Assembly: GCF_030698145.1 (NCBI RefSeq)
Contig: NZ_JAUYNW010000070.1
Location: 1-64,000 of the forward strand
From: Phenylobacterium sp.
GTDB lineage: Bacteria; Pseudomonadota; Alphaproteobacteria; Caulobacterales; Caulobacteraceae
Length of the DNA stretch: 64,000 nucleotides
Direction: 5' to 3'
Part shown: piece after piece, positions 8,162 through 16,878 of the stretch
Layout of the letters: each line of letters opens with the position of its first letter
Numbering within the stretch: the first letter of the stretch is position 1
The notes under the pieces: model-generated
Told to the model about the DNA's origin: nothing
The model's input: the letters and a program-made list of their open reading frames with translations, nothing else
Database searches by the model: none
Program-made: the position numbers and the translations under genes

Positions 8162-10486
8162 ATGGACGTCGCACGAGTACCGGATCTGAGTTCACGGCTT
8201 GCGGACATGGTGCGCACGACCTCGCGCGCTGTCATGCTTTGCGACTGCGAAGGGCGGATCGAGTGGGTCAACGACGGCTTCGGCCAGCTCAGCGGCTATG
8301 GCCTGGACGAGGTGGTGGGCCGCCGCCCGGCGGGCTTCCTGCAATGTCCGGAGACCGACCCCCAGACCATCGCGCAGATGTCCGCGGCCTTGGCGGCGGG
8401 CGAGGGGTTCCGGGTCGAGATCCTGAACCGCGCCAAGAGCGGCCGCACCTACTGGATCGATCTCGACGTCCGGCCGAGCTTCGACGCCCAAGGGGTGCGG
8501 ATCGGCACGACCTCGGTGCAGACCGAGATCACCGCGGCCTACGAGCTGCAGGGCCGCCTGCACGCGACGACCGTGGCGCTGCGCCAGGCCGGCGCCCTGG
8601 CGCGCCTGGGCGGCTGGGAAGTCGATCTGAAAGAAGGCGTGGTGCGCTGGAGCCCGGAGCTGGCCCGGCTGCTCGGCCGGCCGGCCCTGGTGGAATCGCA
8701 TATCGACTCCCTGGAGCTCTATGACGCCAGCGAACGTGAGCGGGTCCGCGAACACCTTCGGGTGGCGGTCCGCACCGGCGAGCGGGTCGATTTCGAGTCC
8801 TCGGCCGTAACCGGCGCGGGAGAACGGATCTGGCTGCGGGTCATCGGCGAGCCCGAGATGCTCGACGGCGTGTGCGTGGCCCTTCACGGCGCGAGCCAGG
8901 ACGTCACCGCCCAGCGCGCCGCCACGGCCGAACTGGCTGAGGCCGAGCGGTTCGGGCGCGGTGTAATCGACGGCATGGCGGCCATGCTCACCGTGATCGA
9001 CGAGTCCGGTGCGATCATCGCGGCCAATTCGGCCTTCAAGAAGCTGGGCGCCGAGATCGTCCATAGCGAGGTCTATCCCATGGGCCGCAACCTGTTCGCC
9101 GTCCTGGCGAAATTGCCGGACGGCCATGGTCGGGCGATGGAGCGTGGCGTCCGCGCCGTGCTGGACGGCCGCCAGGAAAGTTTCGTGCGGGCCTATTCCG
9201 CCCAGTCTGGCGAGTGGTTCCGGATGACGGCGGCGCGCTTCGCGGGCGAGGGCCCGGTTCGCTGCGTGGTGATCACCCAGTCGATCGAGGACATCAAGCG
9301 CTCGGAGCGGCGGCTGAAGGTGGTCAACGCCCGGCTCAAGCGCGCCCGCGACGAGGCTAACGCCGCCAACGCCGCCAAGTCCGCCTTCCTGGCCACCATG
9401 AGCCACGAAATCCGCACGCCATTGAACGGGGTGCTAGGCATGGCCCAGGCCATGACCCGCGACGAGTTGCCCGAACACCAGCGCGAACGCCTCACGGTCA
9501 TCCGGCAGGCGGGGGAGACCCTACTGGCCCTGCTGAACGACCTGCTGGACCTGTCACGCATCGAGGCCGGGCGCCTGGACCTCGAGGACGGGCTGGTCGA
9601 TGTCGGCGCCCTAATGCTGGGCGCCCAGGCCACCTTCACGACTCTGGCCAGCGAGAAGGACGTCTCCTTCACCCTGAACGTTGCGCCGGACGCGGCGGGT
9701 GTCTGGCGCGGCGATCCGACCCGGGTTCGCCAGGTCGTCTACAACCTGATCTCCAACGCGGTGAAGTTCACCGGCCGCGGCGAGGTCGCCGTCTCGGTCG
9801 CCCATGACGTGGCGAACCTGGTGTTCGAGGTCACCGACACTGGACCGGGGATCGCCGCCGACCGCCTGGGCAAGCTGTTCCAGAAGTTCGTTCAGGAGGA
9901 CGCCTCGACCACCCGCCGGTTCGGCGGATCGGGCCTGGGCCTGGCCATCTGCCGCGAACTCGCCGGCCTGATGGGCGGAGAAATCACGGTCCGCTCCAAG
10001 GTGGGCGAGGGCTCGGTGTTCACCGTGCGCCTGCCCCTGGTCCGCGCGGAGGGCGCGGCGCCGGTCGCGTCGGCGGTCGAGGCCGGCCCCGCCGCAGGGA
10101 TCGGCGAACTGAAGATCCTCGCCGCCGAGGACAATCCGATGAACCAGCTGGTGCTGAAGACCCTGATGGCCCAGCTCGGCGTCAACGTGCGCTGCGTCGA
10201 CGACGGCCAGGCCGCGGTCGAGGCCAGCGCCGCCGAGGCCTGGGACGTGATCCTGATGGATGTCCAGATGCCGGTGATGGACGGTCCCACCGCCACGCGC
10301 CTGATCCGCCAGCGGGAGCTGGAACAGGGCCTGCGCCGCACCCCGATCATCGCGCTCACCGCCAACGCCATGGCCCATCACCAGGTCGAGTACCTGGCCG
10401 CCGGCATGGATGTGCTGGTGCCGAAGCCCCTGGAGCTCGACCGTCTGCTGAGCGCGATCCAGACCGCCCTGGACGACGCGGCCTAG
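8162..10486 (+). CDS. Soluble hybrid histidine kinase, three PAS domains plus receiver
   Basis: 774 residues with no membrane segment, so a cytoplasmic sensor. In order: a LOV-like PAS (about 20-125), a second PAS (145-250), a third PAS (262-375), a short helix, a HisKA domain with SHEIRTPLNG (phospho-acceptor H415), an ATPase domain with N-box SNAVKFT, DTGPGI and GGSGLGLAI, and a C-terminal receiver (about 650-770) with acceptor D700 in ILMDVQMPVMDG. The first PAS carries the LOV landmarks FLQ and PETD, but the photo-active cysteine position is proline. I chose the ATG at 8162 because GGGAG lies 8 bases before it; an upstream ATG at 8084 has no ribosome site. No partner regulator is adjacent. 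The signal is unknown. Confidence 0.92.
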   Translation: MDVARVPDLSSRLADMVRTTSRAVMLCDCEGRIEWVNDGFGQLSGYGLDEVVGRRPAGFLQCPETDPQTIAQMSAALAAGEGFRVEILNRAKSGRTYWIDLDVRPSFDAQGVRIGTTSVQTEITAAYELQGRLHATTVALRQAGALARLGGWEVDLKEGVVRWSPELARLLGRPALVESHIDSLELYDASERERVREHLRVAVRTGERVDFESSAVTGAGERIWLRVIGEPEMLDGVCVALHGASQDVTAQRAATAELAEAERFGRGVIDGMAAMLTVIDESGAIIAANSAFKKLGAEIVHSEVYPMGRNLFAVLAKLPDGHGRAMERGVRAVLDGRQESFVRAYSAQSGEWFRMTAARFAGEGPVRCVVITQSIEDIKRSERRLKVVNARLKRARDEANAANAAKSAFLATMSHEIRTPLNGVLGMAQAMTRDELPEHQRERLTVIRQAGETLLALLNDLLDLSRIEAGRLDLEDGLVDVGALMLGAQATFTTLASEKDVSFTLNVAPDAAGVWRGDPTRVRQVVYNLISNAVKFTGRGEVAVSVAHDVANLVFEVTDTGPGIAADRLGKLFQKFVQEDASTTRRFGGSGLGLAICRELAGLMGGEITVRSKVGEGSVFTVRLPLVRAEGAAPVASAVEAGPAAGIGELKILAAEDNPMNQLVLKTLMAQLGVNVRCVDDGQAAVEASAAEAWDVILMDVQMPVMDGPTATRLIRQRELEQGLRRTPIIALTANAMAHHQVEYLAAGMDVLVPKPLELDRLLSAIQTALDDAA

Positions 10487-10521
10487 CTTGACACGCAGCG
10501 GCGCGAGATCAGCAATGCTCC

Positions 10522-11136
10522 ATGCGCCGTCTCCTGGTCCTGACCGCCGCACTGTTCCTGCTCCAGGCGCAGCGGGCCCATGCCGATCCCTGCGAGGCCA
10601 TACCTGAGGGCGGGCCCATGCCCGCGAGCCTTGGCTTCGGCGCCACGTTCTCGGGCCCAGTGGTCCACGTCATCGACGGAGACTCGCTCTGCGTCGCCGT
10701 CGGGCCGGGCCATGAGAACTGGGTGGAAGTTCGACTGGGCGACTTCTACGCGGCCGAGGCGAGCGAGCCCGGCGGCCCAGCGGCCAGGGCGGCGCTGGAG
10801 CGACTCGCCCTGGGCCGTCAGGCGGTGTGCGTGGCCAGCCTTGGGACCCACGACCGCATCGCCGCCAGATGTCGCATCGACGGCCGCCCGCTGGGCGACC
10901 TGATGCGGGCCGCGGGCATATCCGAGGGTGGGCGGGCCGCCGGCGACGGCGCGCCGAGGACCAGGGCCAGGACATCAATGCCCGCAAGGTCACCGGTGAG
11001 CGCGGGCGCCTTCAGGAGCTGCGACGCCGCACGCGCGGCCGGCGCGGCCCCCGTCCATCGCGGCCACCCTGGCTTTAATCCCAACCTCGACGGCGATCAC
11101 GACGGCATAGCCTGCGAGCCCGTCAGGGGGCGCTGA
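10522..11136 (+). CDS. Exported thermonuclease-like protein with Excalibur domain
   Basis: 204 residues with a signal peptide ending near QAQRAHA. The middle part (VVHVIDGDSLCV, VEVRLGDFYAAE, IAARCRIDGRPLGDLMRAAG) matches the staphylococcal-nuclease fold. The C-terminus FNPNLDGDHDGIACEP is an Excalibur calcium-binding motif (DxDxDGxxCE). Nuclease motifs are partly divergent: the usual RLxGIDAPE stretch is RLGDFYAAEA, so catalysis is uncertain. The linker between the two parts (about 135-165) is low-complexity. The protein would act in the periplasm or outside the cell. Confidence 0.75.
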   Translation: MRRLLVLTAALFLLQAQRAHADPCEAIPEGGPMPASLGFGATFSGPVVHVIDGDSLCVAVGPGHENWVEVRLGDFYAAEASEPGGPAARAALERLALGRQAVCVASLGTHDRIAARCRIDGRPLGDLMRAAGISEGGRAAGDGAPRTRARTSMPARSPVSAGAFRSCDAARAAGAAPVHRGHPGFNPNLDGDHDGIACEPVRGR

Positions 11137-11137
11137 C

Positions 11138-12286
11138 CTAGGTCCCGCGTCCCCACTCGCGGACGTCGGCGACGAAGAGGTCGGGCTCCTCCATGGCGGC
11201 GAAGTGGCCGCCCCGCGGCTGGTCGGACCAGCGGACGATGTTGTAGGCGCGCTCGGCCCAGGCCCGCGGCGGGGCGGTGTAGAGCGGCTCGCCGGGGAAG
11301 TTGGCGAAGGCGGTCGGGGTCTCGCACCGCTCGCCGTCCTTCAGCGCCACGCCGCCCTCCTCGAGGAAGCCGCGATAGTACCAGGCGCCGGTCGCGAAGC
11401 TGTCGGTCATCACATAGAGCATGATGTTTGTGAGCAGCCGGTCTTTCGGGTGGGCCTGGTCGAAGGACTTCTCGCGCAGGTCGGACCAGTCGTGGAATCG
11501 CTCGGCGATCCAGGCGGCCTGGCCGACCGGATTGCCCGCGCCCATCCAGGCCAGGGACTGGGGCTTGGACGCCTGCAGGCGAAAATAGGCGCCCATCAGG
11601 TCCATCATCGCGCCCTGGCGGGTGATCCAGGCGATCTCGGCCTCGTCCTTCGGCCCGCCGAACGGGCGGAATGCCATCATGTTGAGGTGTATGGCGGTCA
11701 CATGGTCGCCGTGGTCGCGGCCGAGCCAGGAGGTAACCATGGCCCCCCAGTCGCCGCCCTGGGCGAGGTAGCGGTGGTAGCCCAACACCTCGGTCATCAG
11801 GGTGTTGAACAGCCGCGCGGTGGTCCGCTGGCCGATGGGGCGGGCCGGCTTGGATGAGAAGCCGAAGCCGGGCAGGGACGGGATCACCAGGTCGAAGGCG
11901 TCTTCCGCCCGCCCGCCATGGCGCGAAGGGAAGGCCAGCTTCTCGATCGTCCCCCAGAACTCGTAGTGCGACCCCGGCCAGCCGTGGGTCAGGATCAGCG
12001 GTCGCTTGCCCTTGGCCTCGCCGACCACGTGCAGGAAGTGGAGGTCGTCGTCCTCCACCTTGGCCGTGAACTGCGGATAGCGGTTGAGGTCGGCCACGGC
12101 CGCGCGCCAATCATAGCGGTCGGTCCAGTGGGCGCAGAGGTCCTTAAGGTAACCCCCGTCGCAGCCATAGGCCCAGCCATCGGGAACCTGCGGGACCGGC
12201 GGCCAGGGATAGGCGCGGACCTGGTCCAGCACCGTCTGGACCTCGGTCTCACCCCAGCGGACCTCGAACGGCGCGATCTTGCTCAT
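11138..12286 (-). CDS. Epoxide hydrolase family alpha/beta-hydrolase
   Basis: 382 residues, with the N-terminal domain typical of microsomal-type epoxide hydrolases (RAYPWPP, DLNRYPQF) and an alpha/beta-hydrolase core. The oxyanion motif is HGWPGS (101-106), the nucleophile D179 lies in GGDWG, and the histidine is in GGHFAAMEEPD near the C-terminus. It should open epoxides to diols in the cytosol; no signal peptide. The gene ends 1 base from the nuclease gene on the opposite strand. The TetR gene lies about 50 bases upstream in the same direction, so co-transcription with the regulator is plausible. Confidence 0.88.
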   Translation of the reverse strand: MSKIAPFEVRWGETEVQTVLDQVRAYPWPPVPQVPDGWAYGCDGGYLKDLCAHWTDRYDWRAAVADLNRYPQFTAKVEDDDLHFLHVVGEAKGKRPLILTHGWPGSHYEFWGTIEKLAFPSRHGGRAEDAFDLVIPSLPGFGFSSKPARPIGQRTTARLFNTLMTEVLGYHRYLAQGGDWGAMVTSWLGRDHGDHVTAIHLNMMAFRPFGGPKDEAEIAWITRQGAMMDLMGAYFRLQASKPQSLAWMGAGNPVGQAAWIAERFHDWSDLREKSFDQAHPKDRLLTNIMLYVMTDSFATGAWYYRGFLEEGGVALKDGERCETPTAFANFPGEPLYTAPPRAWAERAYNIVRWSDQPRGGHFAAMEEPDLFVADVREWGRGT

Positions 12287-12335
12287 GGCGTTCCCGGATT
12301 TTGCGGGGCAGTTGGGCGTCCTGCCGTTGGGGCCG

Positions 12336-12935
12336 TCAAGCGCCGGGGCGCAGGCCCTTGGCCAGCGCGCCGTTCATGTGGCGGTGCAGGCCCCGCGCGG
12401 CGCCCGCCGGCAGCTTGCCGGCCAGCTCCAGCCCGACCGCGCCGTGGGCCGCGGCCCAGAACATGCGGCCGATCTCCTCGGGGTCTCCGGCCAGGATGCC
12501 CTCGGCGATCAGGTCCTTCACGTAGGAGGTCTGGGTCGCCCGTGCGCGCAGGGCGGCGGCCACCAGGTCGGGATAGTTCTGCTCGTGCGGCTGGTTCAGG
12601 TCGAACATGGCCTTGTAGGTCTGTGGGTGCTCGAAGGCGAAGGTCACATAGGCCTCGCCCACGGCCGCGCCCTTGGCCCGCACGCCCTTGGCCGCGGCGT
12701 AGGCGCCTTCGAGGGCGTCGGCGAAACGGTTGAACCCGTTGGTCCGAACCGCGGCCAGGATATCTTCCTTGTCGGTGAAGTAGCGGTAGGGGGTCATGGG
12801 GCTGACCCCCAGCTCGGCGGCGAGCTGGCGCATCGTCACCGCGTCCGGACCCTTCTCGGCGAACAGCTTTTCGGCCACCTCGCAAAGGCGTTCGCGGAAG
12901 TCGGTGACATCGGACTCGGACAGGACGCGGGGCAT
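12336..12935 (-). CDS. TetR-family transcriptional regulator
   Basis: 199 residues. An N-terminal helix-turn-helix (MRQLAAELGVSPMTPYRYFTD, about 35-55) is followed by a helical ligand domain rich in alanine and leucine. It is divergent from the DUF2855/carotenoid oxygenase genes and upstream of the epoxide hydrolase. An inverted repeat in the shared promoter region (12978-13002) is a likely binding site. By family behaviour it is probably a repressor released by a small hydrophobic ligand; the ligand is not known. Confidence 0.9.
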   Translation of the reverse strand: MPRVLSESDVTDFRERLCEVAEKLFAEKGPDAVTMRQLAAELGVSPMTPYRYFTDKEDILAAVRTNGFNRFADALEGAYAAAKGVRAKGAAVGEAYVTFAFEHPQTYKAMFDLNQPHEQNYPDLVAAALRARATQTSYVKDLIAEGILAGDPEEIGRMFWAAAHGAVGLELAGKLPAGAARGLHRHMNGALAKGLRPGA

Positions 12936-12977
12936 TGTGGACTCGGGCCAAAGAAATCGCTTGCCCAGGCCTAACTC

Positions 12978-13002
12978 TTACGCAATAAATTTACAACGTA
13001 AA
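12978..13002. promoter_or_regulatory. Inverted repeats between TetR and DUF2855, likely operator
   Basis: TTTAC-AAC-GTAAA is a 5-3-5 inverted repeat (12990-13002). A wider pair, TTACG and CGTAA, spans 12978-13001. The region is AT-rich and lies within 45 bases of the regulator start and 25 bases of the DUF2855 start. This is the usual location for autoregulated TetR operators. The assignment is from position and symmetry only. Confidence 0.5.
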
Positions 13003-13024
13003 AAGGCGAGATGGAGCGCGAACG

Positions 13025-14074
13025 ATGGCTGCCTGGGACATCCTGATCGATCGCAAGGACCTTCGCCGCATTGAAGTGCGCCCGGCGCCCGATCCCGCGC
13101 CGCTCGCCGAGGGCGAGGCGCGGCTGGAGATCGAGCGGTTCGCGCTCACCGCCAACAACATCACCTACGGAATCATCGGCGACAGCTTCGGCTACTGGAA
13201 GTTCTTCCCTGCCGAGGACGGCCTCGGCCGCATCCCCGTCTGGGGCTTCGCAAAGGTCGTGGAGTCCAGGGTCGCCGATGCGCCGGTCGGCCTGCGCCTG
13301 TTTGGCTACCTGCCCATGTCGACCCATTTCGTCGCCCGCTTGGCCAAGGGGCGGCACGGCTATGTCGACACCGCCGCCCATCGCGCCGAACTGCCGCCGA
13401 CCTACAACGCCTATGCCGAGGCGCCCGCCGACGCCCTGGACGACCATCGCGCCCTGCTGCGGCCGCTGTTCATGACCTCCTGGCTGCTGGACGACCTGCT
13501 GTCGGAGGACACGGGCATTGCCTCGCTGGTGCTTTCCAGCGGATCCAGCAAGACCGCCATGGGCCTGGCCAGCCTGGCGCGGAAGCGCGGGGTGGAGGTC
13601 GTCGGCCTGACCTCGCCCGGCAATGCTGATAAACTCGCCCAGTTCGGCCTCTACGACCGGGTCGTGACCTATGACAAGCTGGATGGACTGTCGGCCAAGG
13701 CGCCGGCCTGCTACGTCGATTTCGCGGGCGATCCGCAGGTGACCCGCGCCGTGCACACGGCGCTCGGCGAGGGCTTGACGCGCAGCCTGATCGTCGGCGT
13801 CACCCATTGGCAGGACGGCGGCGCGGCGGGCGACCTGCCGGGCCCGACGCCCACCCTGTTCTTCGCCCCCGACCAGATCCGCAAGCGCGCGGCGGAGTGG
13901 GGCGCGGCCGAGCTGGACGCCCGGTTCGACGCGGCCCTGCGCGCCTTCGTGACTGAGTCCGACTGGCTCAGACTGACCTACCACACCGGCCCCGACGCGC
14001 TTGTCGCGGCCTATGGCGACGTTCTGGAAGGCCGCGCGCGGCCCGACCAGGGCCACATCATTCGACCGGTCTGA
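13025..14074 (+). CDS. DUF2855 family protein
   Basis: 349 residues matching the DUF2855 family, with hallmarks FALTANNITYG near residue 40 and IPVWGFAKVVES. The fold resembles the medium-chain reductase family: VLSSGSSKTAMGLASLA around 160-175 looks like a dinucleotide-binding turn. Catalytic zinc ligands are not evident. The function of DUF2855 is not established. GGAG lies 9 bases before the ATG. It is first in a same-strand cluster with the carotenoid oxygenase (26 bases apart) and is divergent from the TetR gene, so a shared catabolic role is inferred. Confidence 0.85.
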   Translation: MAAWDILIDRKDLRRIEVRPAPDPAPLAEGEARLEIERFALTANNITYGIIGDSFGYWKFFPAEDGLGRIPVWGFAKVVESRVADAPVGLRLFGYLPMSTHFVARLAKGRHGYVDTAAHRAELPPTYNAYAEAPADALDDHRALLRPLFMTSWLLDDLLSEDTGIASLVLSSGSSKTAMGLASLARKRGVEVVGLTSPGNADKLAQFGLYDRVVTYDKLDGLSAKAPACYVDFAGDPQVTRAVHTALGEGLTRSLIVGVTHWQDGGAAGDLPGPTPTLFFAPDQIRKRAAEWGAAELDARFDAALRAFVTESDWLRLTYHTGPDALVAAYGDVLEGRARPDQGHIIRPV

Positions 14075-14100
14075 AACCGGCTCAAAGCGGGAGACGCACC

Positions 14101-15489
14101 ATGGACGGCGACGTTCGCATCAATCCCTATCTGTCAGGCAATTTCGCGCCCGTCCGTAGCGAGGACGACTTCGACCTGGAGGTGACGGGCGAGATCCCCG
14201 CCGGCCTGAAGGGCACGCTCTATCGCACCGGTCCCAACCCGCAGTTCGATCCGCGCGGCGACTATCATTGGTTCGGCGGCGACGGGATGATCCACGCCTT
14301 CCACGTCGAGGACGGGAAGGTGGCCTATCGCAACCGCTATGTGCGCACGCCCAAGTGGGAATTGGAGAACAGCCACGGGCGGGCCCTGTTCGGCTCGTTG
14401 GGCAACCCGATGACCACCGACCCCGTCGCCATGGGCCAGGACAGCGGCGTCGCCAACACCAACATCGTCCACCATGCGGGGCGGCTGCTGGCCCTGGAAG
14501 AGGGACACATGCCCTTCGAGATGGCCGAGCGGACGTTGGAGTCCAAGGGCTACGCCACCGACTACCGCGGCAAGGTCACGGCTCACCCGAAGATCGACGC
14601 CAAGACCGGCGAGATGGTCTGGTTCGGCTACGGCGTCGGCGACATGCCGCTGTCGGCGGGAATGAGCTACGGCGTCACCGACGCCTCGGGCAAGGTGGTC
14701 CGCCGCGACGACTTCCAGGCCCCCTTCGCCGCCATGGTCCACGATTTCATGGTGACGGAGACCTACGTCCTGTTCCCGATCCTGCCGCTGACCGCCAGCC
14801 TGGAACGGGCGATGAGCGGGCGTCCGGCCTTCGCCTGGGAGCCCGAGAAGGGCGGCCGGGTCGGCGTCATGCGGCGCGACGGCGACGTTTCGTCGATCCG
14901 CTGGTTCAATGTCGAGGCCTGCTACGTCTTCCACCCGATGAACGCCTGGGAGGCGGACGGGAAGCTGTTCGCCGACGTGATGCGCTATGACTCGGCGCCG
15001 CTGTTCCCCCTGGCCGACGGCTCGCCCGGCCAGAGGACGGCCGCGCGACTGGTCCGCTGGACCTTCGACCTCTCAGGCGCCAGCGACGCCATCAAGGAGG
15101 AGGCCCTCGACGACCTGGACGGTGAGTTCCCCCGCTTCGACGAGCGTCTGTCGGGCCTGGCCTATCGCCACGGTTGGTACGCCGCAGATCCGACCAACGC
15201 CAAGACCATCAAGCAGACCGCCATCGCCCACCTGGACCACAAGACCGGCAAGCGTCAGGTCTATGAGCTGAACGGCGGCGACATGACCTCCGAGCCGGTG
15301 TTCACCCCGCGCTCGGCGGACGCCGACGAGGGCGACGGCTGGCTGACCGCGGTGGTCTGGCGGGCCGGCGAGAACCGCAGCGACTTCCTGGTGTTCGACG
15401 CCCAGGACGTGGCCAAGGGTCCGATCGCCACGGCCAAGCTGCCCCGCCGCGTGCCCTTCGGCTTCCACGGCAACTGGGTCGCGGGGTAG
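14101..15489 (+). CDS. Carotenoid oxygenase (lignostilbene dioxygenase-like)
   Basis: 462-residue member of the carotenoid cleavage oxygenase family, a seven-bladed propeller with a non-haem Fe(II) held by four histidines. Likely ligands are H162 (TAHPKID), H214 (MVHDFMVTE), H278 (VFHPMNAWE) and H456 (FGFHGNW). The N-terminal PAGLKGTLYRTGPNPQF and WFGGDGMIHAF are typical of the family. No signal peptide. GGGAG precedes the ATG. Substrates could be carotenoids, apocarotenoids or stilbene-type lignin fragments; no carotenoid synthesis gene is nearby, which slightly favours degradation of an external compound. Confidence 0.9.
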   Translation: MDGDVRINPYLSGNFAPVRSEDDFDLEVTGEIPAGLKGTLYRTGPNPQFDPRGDYHWFGGDGMIHAFHVEDGKVAYRNRYVRTPKWELENSHGRALFGSLGNPMTTDPVAMGQDSGVANTNIVHHAGRLLALEEGHMPFEMAERTLESKGYATDYRGKVTAHPKIDAKTGEMVWFGYGVGDMPLSAGMSYGVTDASGKVVRRDDFQAPFAAMVHDFMVTETYVLFPILPLTASLERAMSGRPAFAWEPEKGGRVGVMRRDGDVSSIRWFNVEACYVFHPMNAWEADGKLFADVMRYDSAPLFPLADGSPGQRTAARLVRWTFDLSGASDAIKEEALDDLDGEFPRFDERLSGLAYRHGWYAADPTNAKTIKQTAIAHLDHKTGKRQVYELNGGDMTSEPVFTPRSADADEGDGWLTAVVWRAGENRSDFLVFDAQDVAKGPIATAKLPRRVPFGFHGNWVAG

Positions 15490-15523
15490 AACGTCCGCTC
15501 ATTCCCTGAGTGGGCGGAGCGCG

Positions 15524-16507
15524 ATGAAGGCAGTCTGGTACGACCGAACGGGTCCGGCCCGCGCGGTGCTGCAATATGGCGACCTGCCCACGCCCGTCGC
15601 CGGGCAAGGGCAGGCGCTGATCGCCATCAAGGCCTCGGGGGTCAATCCCTCCGATGTCGGCATGCGCGGCGGCGGGGCGGGCCCCATGGCCTATCCGCGC
15701 ATCACCCCCAACAGCGACGGCGCCGGGATCGTCGAGGCGGTGGGACCCGGCGTCTCGCCGCGTTGGGTCGGCAAGCGGGTCTGGTTCTACAACGGCCAGC
15801 GCAACGGCCGGGCGTTCGGCTCGGCCGCGGAATATATCGAGCTCGACGTCGACTTGCTGAGCGAGCTGCCCGACGAGGTCTCCTTTGCGCAGGGCGCGAC
15901 CCTGGGCATCCCCTGCATGACCGCCCACCGCAGCCTGTTCGTGGCCGGCCCCGTCCAGGGGCGCACCGTGCTGGTCACGGGGGGCGCCGGCGCGGTCGGC
16001 CACTACGCCGTCCAGCTCGCCAAGTGGGCCGGCGCCAGCGTGATCGCCACGGTGAGCTCGGCGGAGAAGGCCGAGCGCGCCAGGGCCGGGGGCGCGGACC
16101 ACGTGATCGACTACCGCACGGAGGACGTCGCCGCGCGGGCGCGCGAGCTGACCGGCGGGGAGGGCGTGCATCACGTGGTCGACGTCGACTTCGGCGGCAA
16201 TCTCGCCGCGAGCCTGGCCTGCGTGCGAGTGAACGGCTCCATCGCCTATTACGCCACCCGGGGCGAGGCGGCGCCGCAGGTTCCGGCCGCCGCCCTGATG
16301 CGGCTGAACCTCGCCGTCCACGGCGTCCTGCTGCCGACCTCGCCGCATGAGGCGCGCCGCCGCGCCCAGGCCGACATCACCCGCTGGATCGGCACGGGCG
16401 AGCGCATCCTATCGGTGGCCGGACGCTTCCCGCTCAAGGACTGCGCCGCGGCCCACGAACTGGTCGAGGCCGGCGGCAAGGTCGGCACCTGCGTGGTCGA
16501 GCCGTGA
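15524..16507 (+). CDS. NADPH:quinone reductase-like medium-chain oxidoreductase
   Basis: 327 residues of the zinc-free medium-chain reductase family. The N-terminal catalytic part includes ASGVNPSDVGMR. The cofactor-binding part has VLVTGGAGAVGHYAVQLAK (about 147-165) and GADHVIDYR. Catalytic zinc cysteines are missing, as in quinone oxidoreductases, so it likely reduces quinones or enones with NADPH. It follows the carotenoid oxygenase by 34 bases and overlaps the next gene, and may process the aldehyde or enone products of cleavage. That link is inference. Confidence 0.86.
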   Translation: MKAVWYDRTGPARAVLQYGDLPTPVAGQGQALIAIKASGVNPSDVGMRGGGAGPMAYPRITPNSDGAGIVEAVGPGVSPRWVGKRVWFYNGQRNGRAFGSAAEYIELDVDLLSELPDEVSFAQGATLGIPCMTAHRSLFVAGPVQGRTVLVTGGAGAVGHYAVQLAKWAGASVIATVSSAEKAERARAGGADHVIDYRTEDVAARARELTGGEGVHHVVDVDFGGNLAASLACVRVNGSIAYYATRGEAAPQVPAAALMRLNLAVHGVLLPTSPHEARRRAQADITRWIGTGERILSVAGRFPLKDCAAAHELVEAGGKVGTCVVEP

Positions 16508-16878
16508 CGGCGCCGGAGGACGCCATCCGTGCCCGGCGCAGGCTGACCAACAAGCTGATCGCCGCCCATGACGCGGCGCGCCTGCGCCCGTTCCTGGCGC
16601 CCGACATGAACCTGATCGCCGGCGAGGGAGGGTTGCTAATGGGCGCCGAAGCGGTGCTCCAGGCCTTCGCCAGCCAGTTCAAGGACCCGAGCTTCGTCAC
16701 CTATGTGCGCACGTCGCGGGACGTGACCCTGGACGCCGAGGGCCTGCGCGCCGCCGAGACCGGCGACTGGGTGGCGACCTGGAAGGATGCGGCCTCGTCG
16801 GGGACCTATCTGGCGGTCTGGAAGAAATCGGTCGGCCAGTGGGTGCTGGAGAGCGAGACCTACGTCACCCTGGCCTAG
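16504..16878 (+). CDS. NTF2-like (SnoaL/DUF4440-type) small protein
   Basis: 124 residues starting with GTG, overlapping the stop of the preceding gene in GTGA, which suggests translational coupling. The pattern of an N-terminal helix (RRRLTNKLIAAHD), LLMGAEAVLQAF and a terminal sheet with GDWVATWK and GTYLAVWKK fits the cone-shaped NTF2-like fold used by SnoaL/DUF4440 proteins. Such proteins are small enzymes or ligand-binding domains. Its last four bases (CTAG) are shared with the stop of the convergent tonB gene. Exact role unknown. Confidence 0.75.
   Translation: MTAPEDAIRARRRLTNKLIAAHDAARLRPFLAPDMNLIAGEGGLLMGAEAVLQAFASQFKDPSFVTYVRTSRDVTLDAEGLRAAETGDWVATWKDAASSGTYLAVWKKSVGQWVLESETYVTLA

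Noticed and set aside
10900-11000. Possible frameshift in the nuclease gene
   Set aside because: The frame carries both the nuclease fold start and the Excalibur end, so a shift is not needed.
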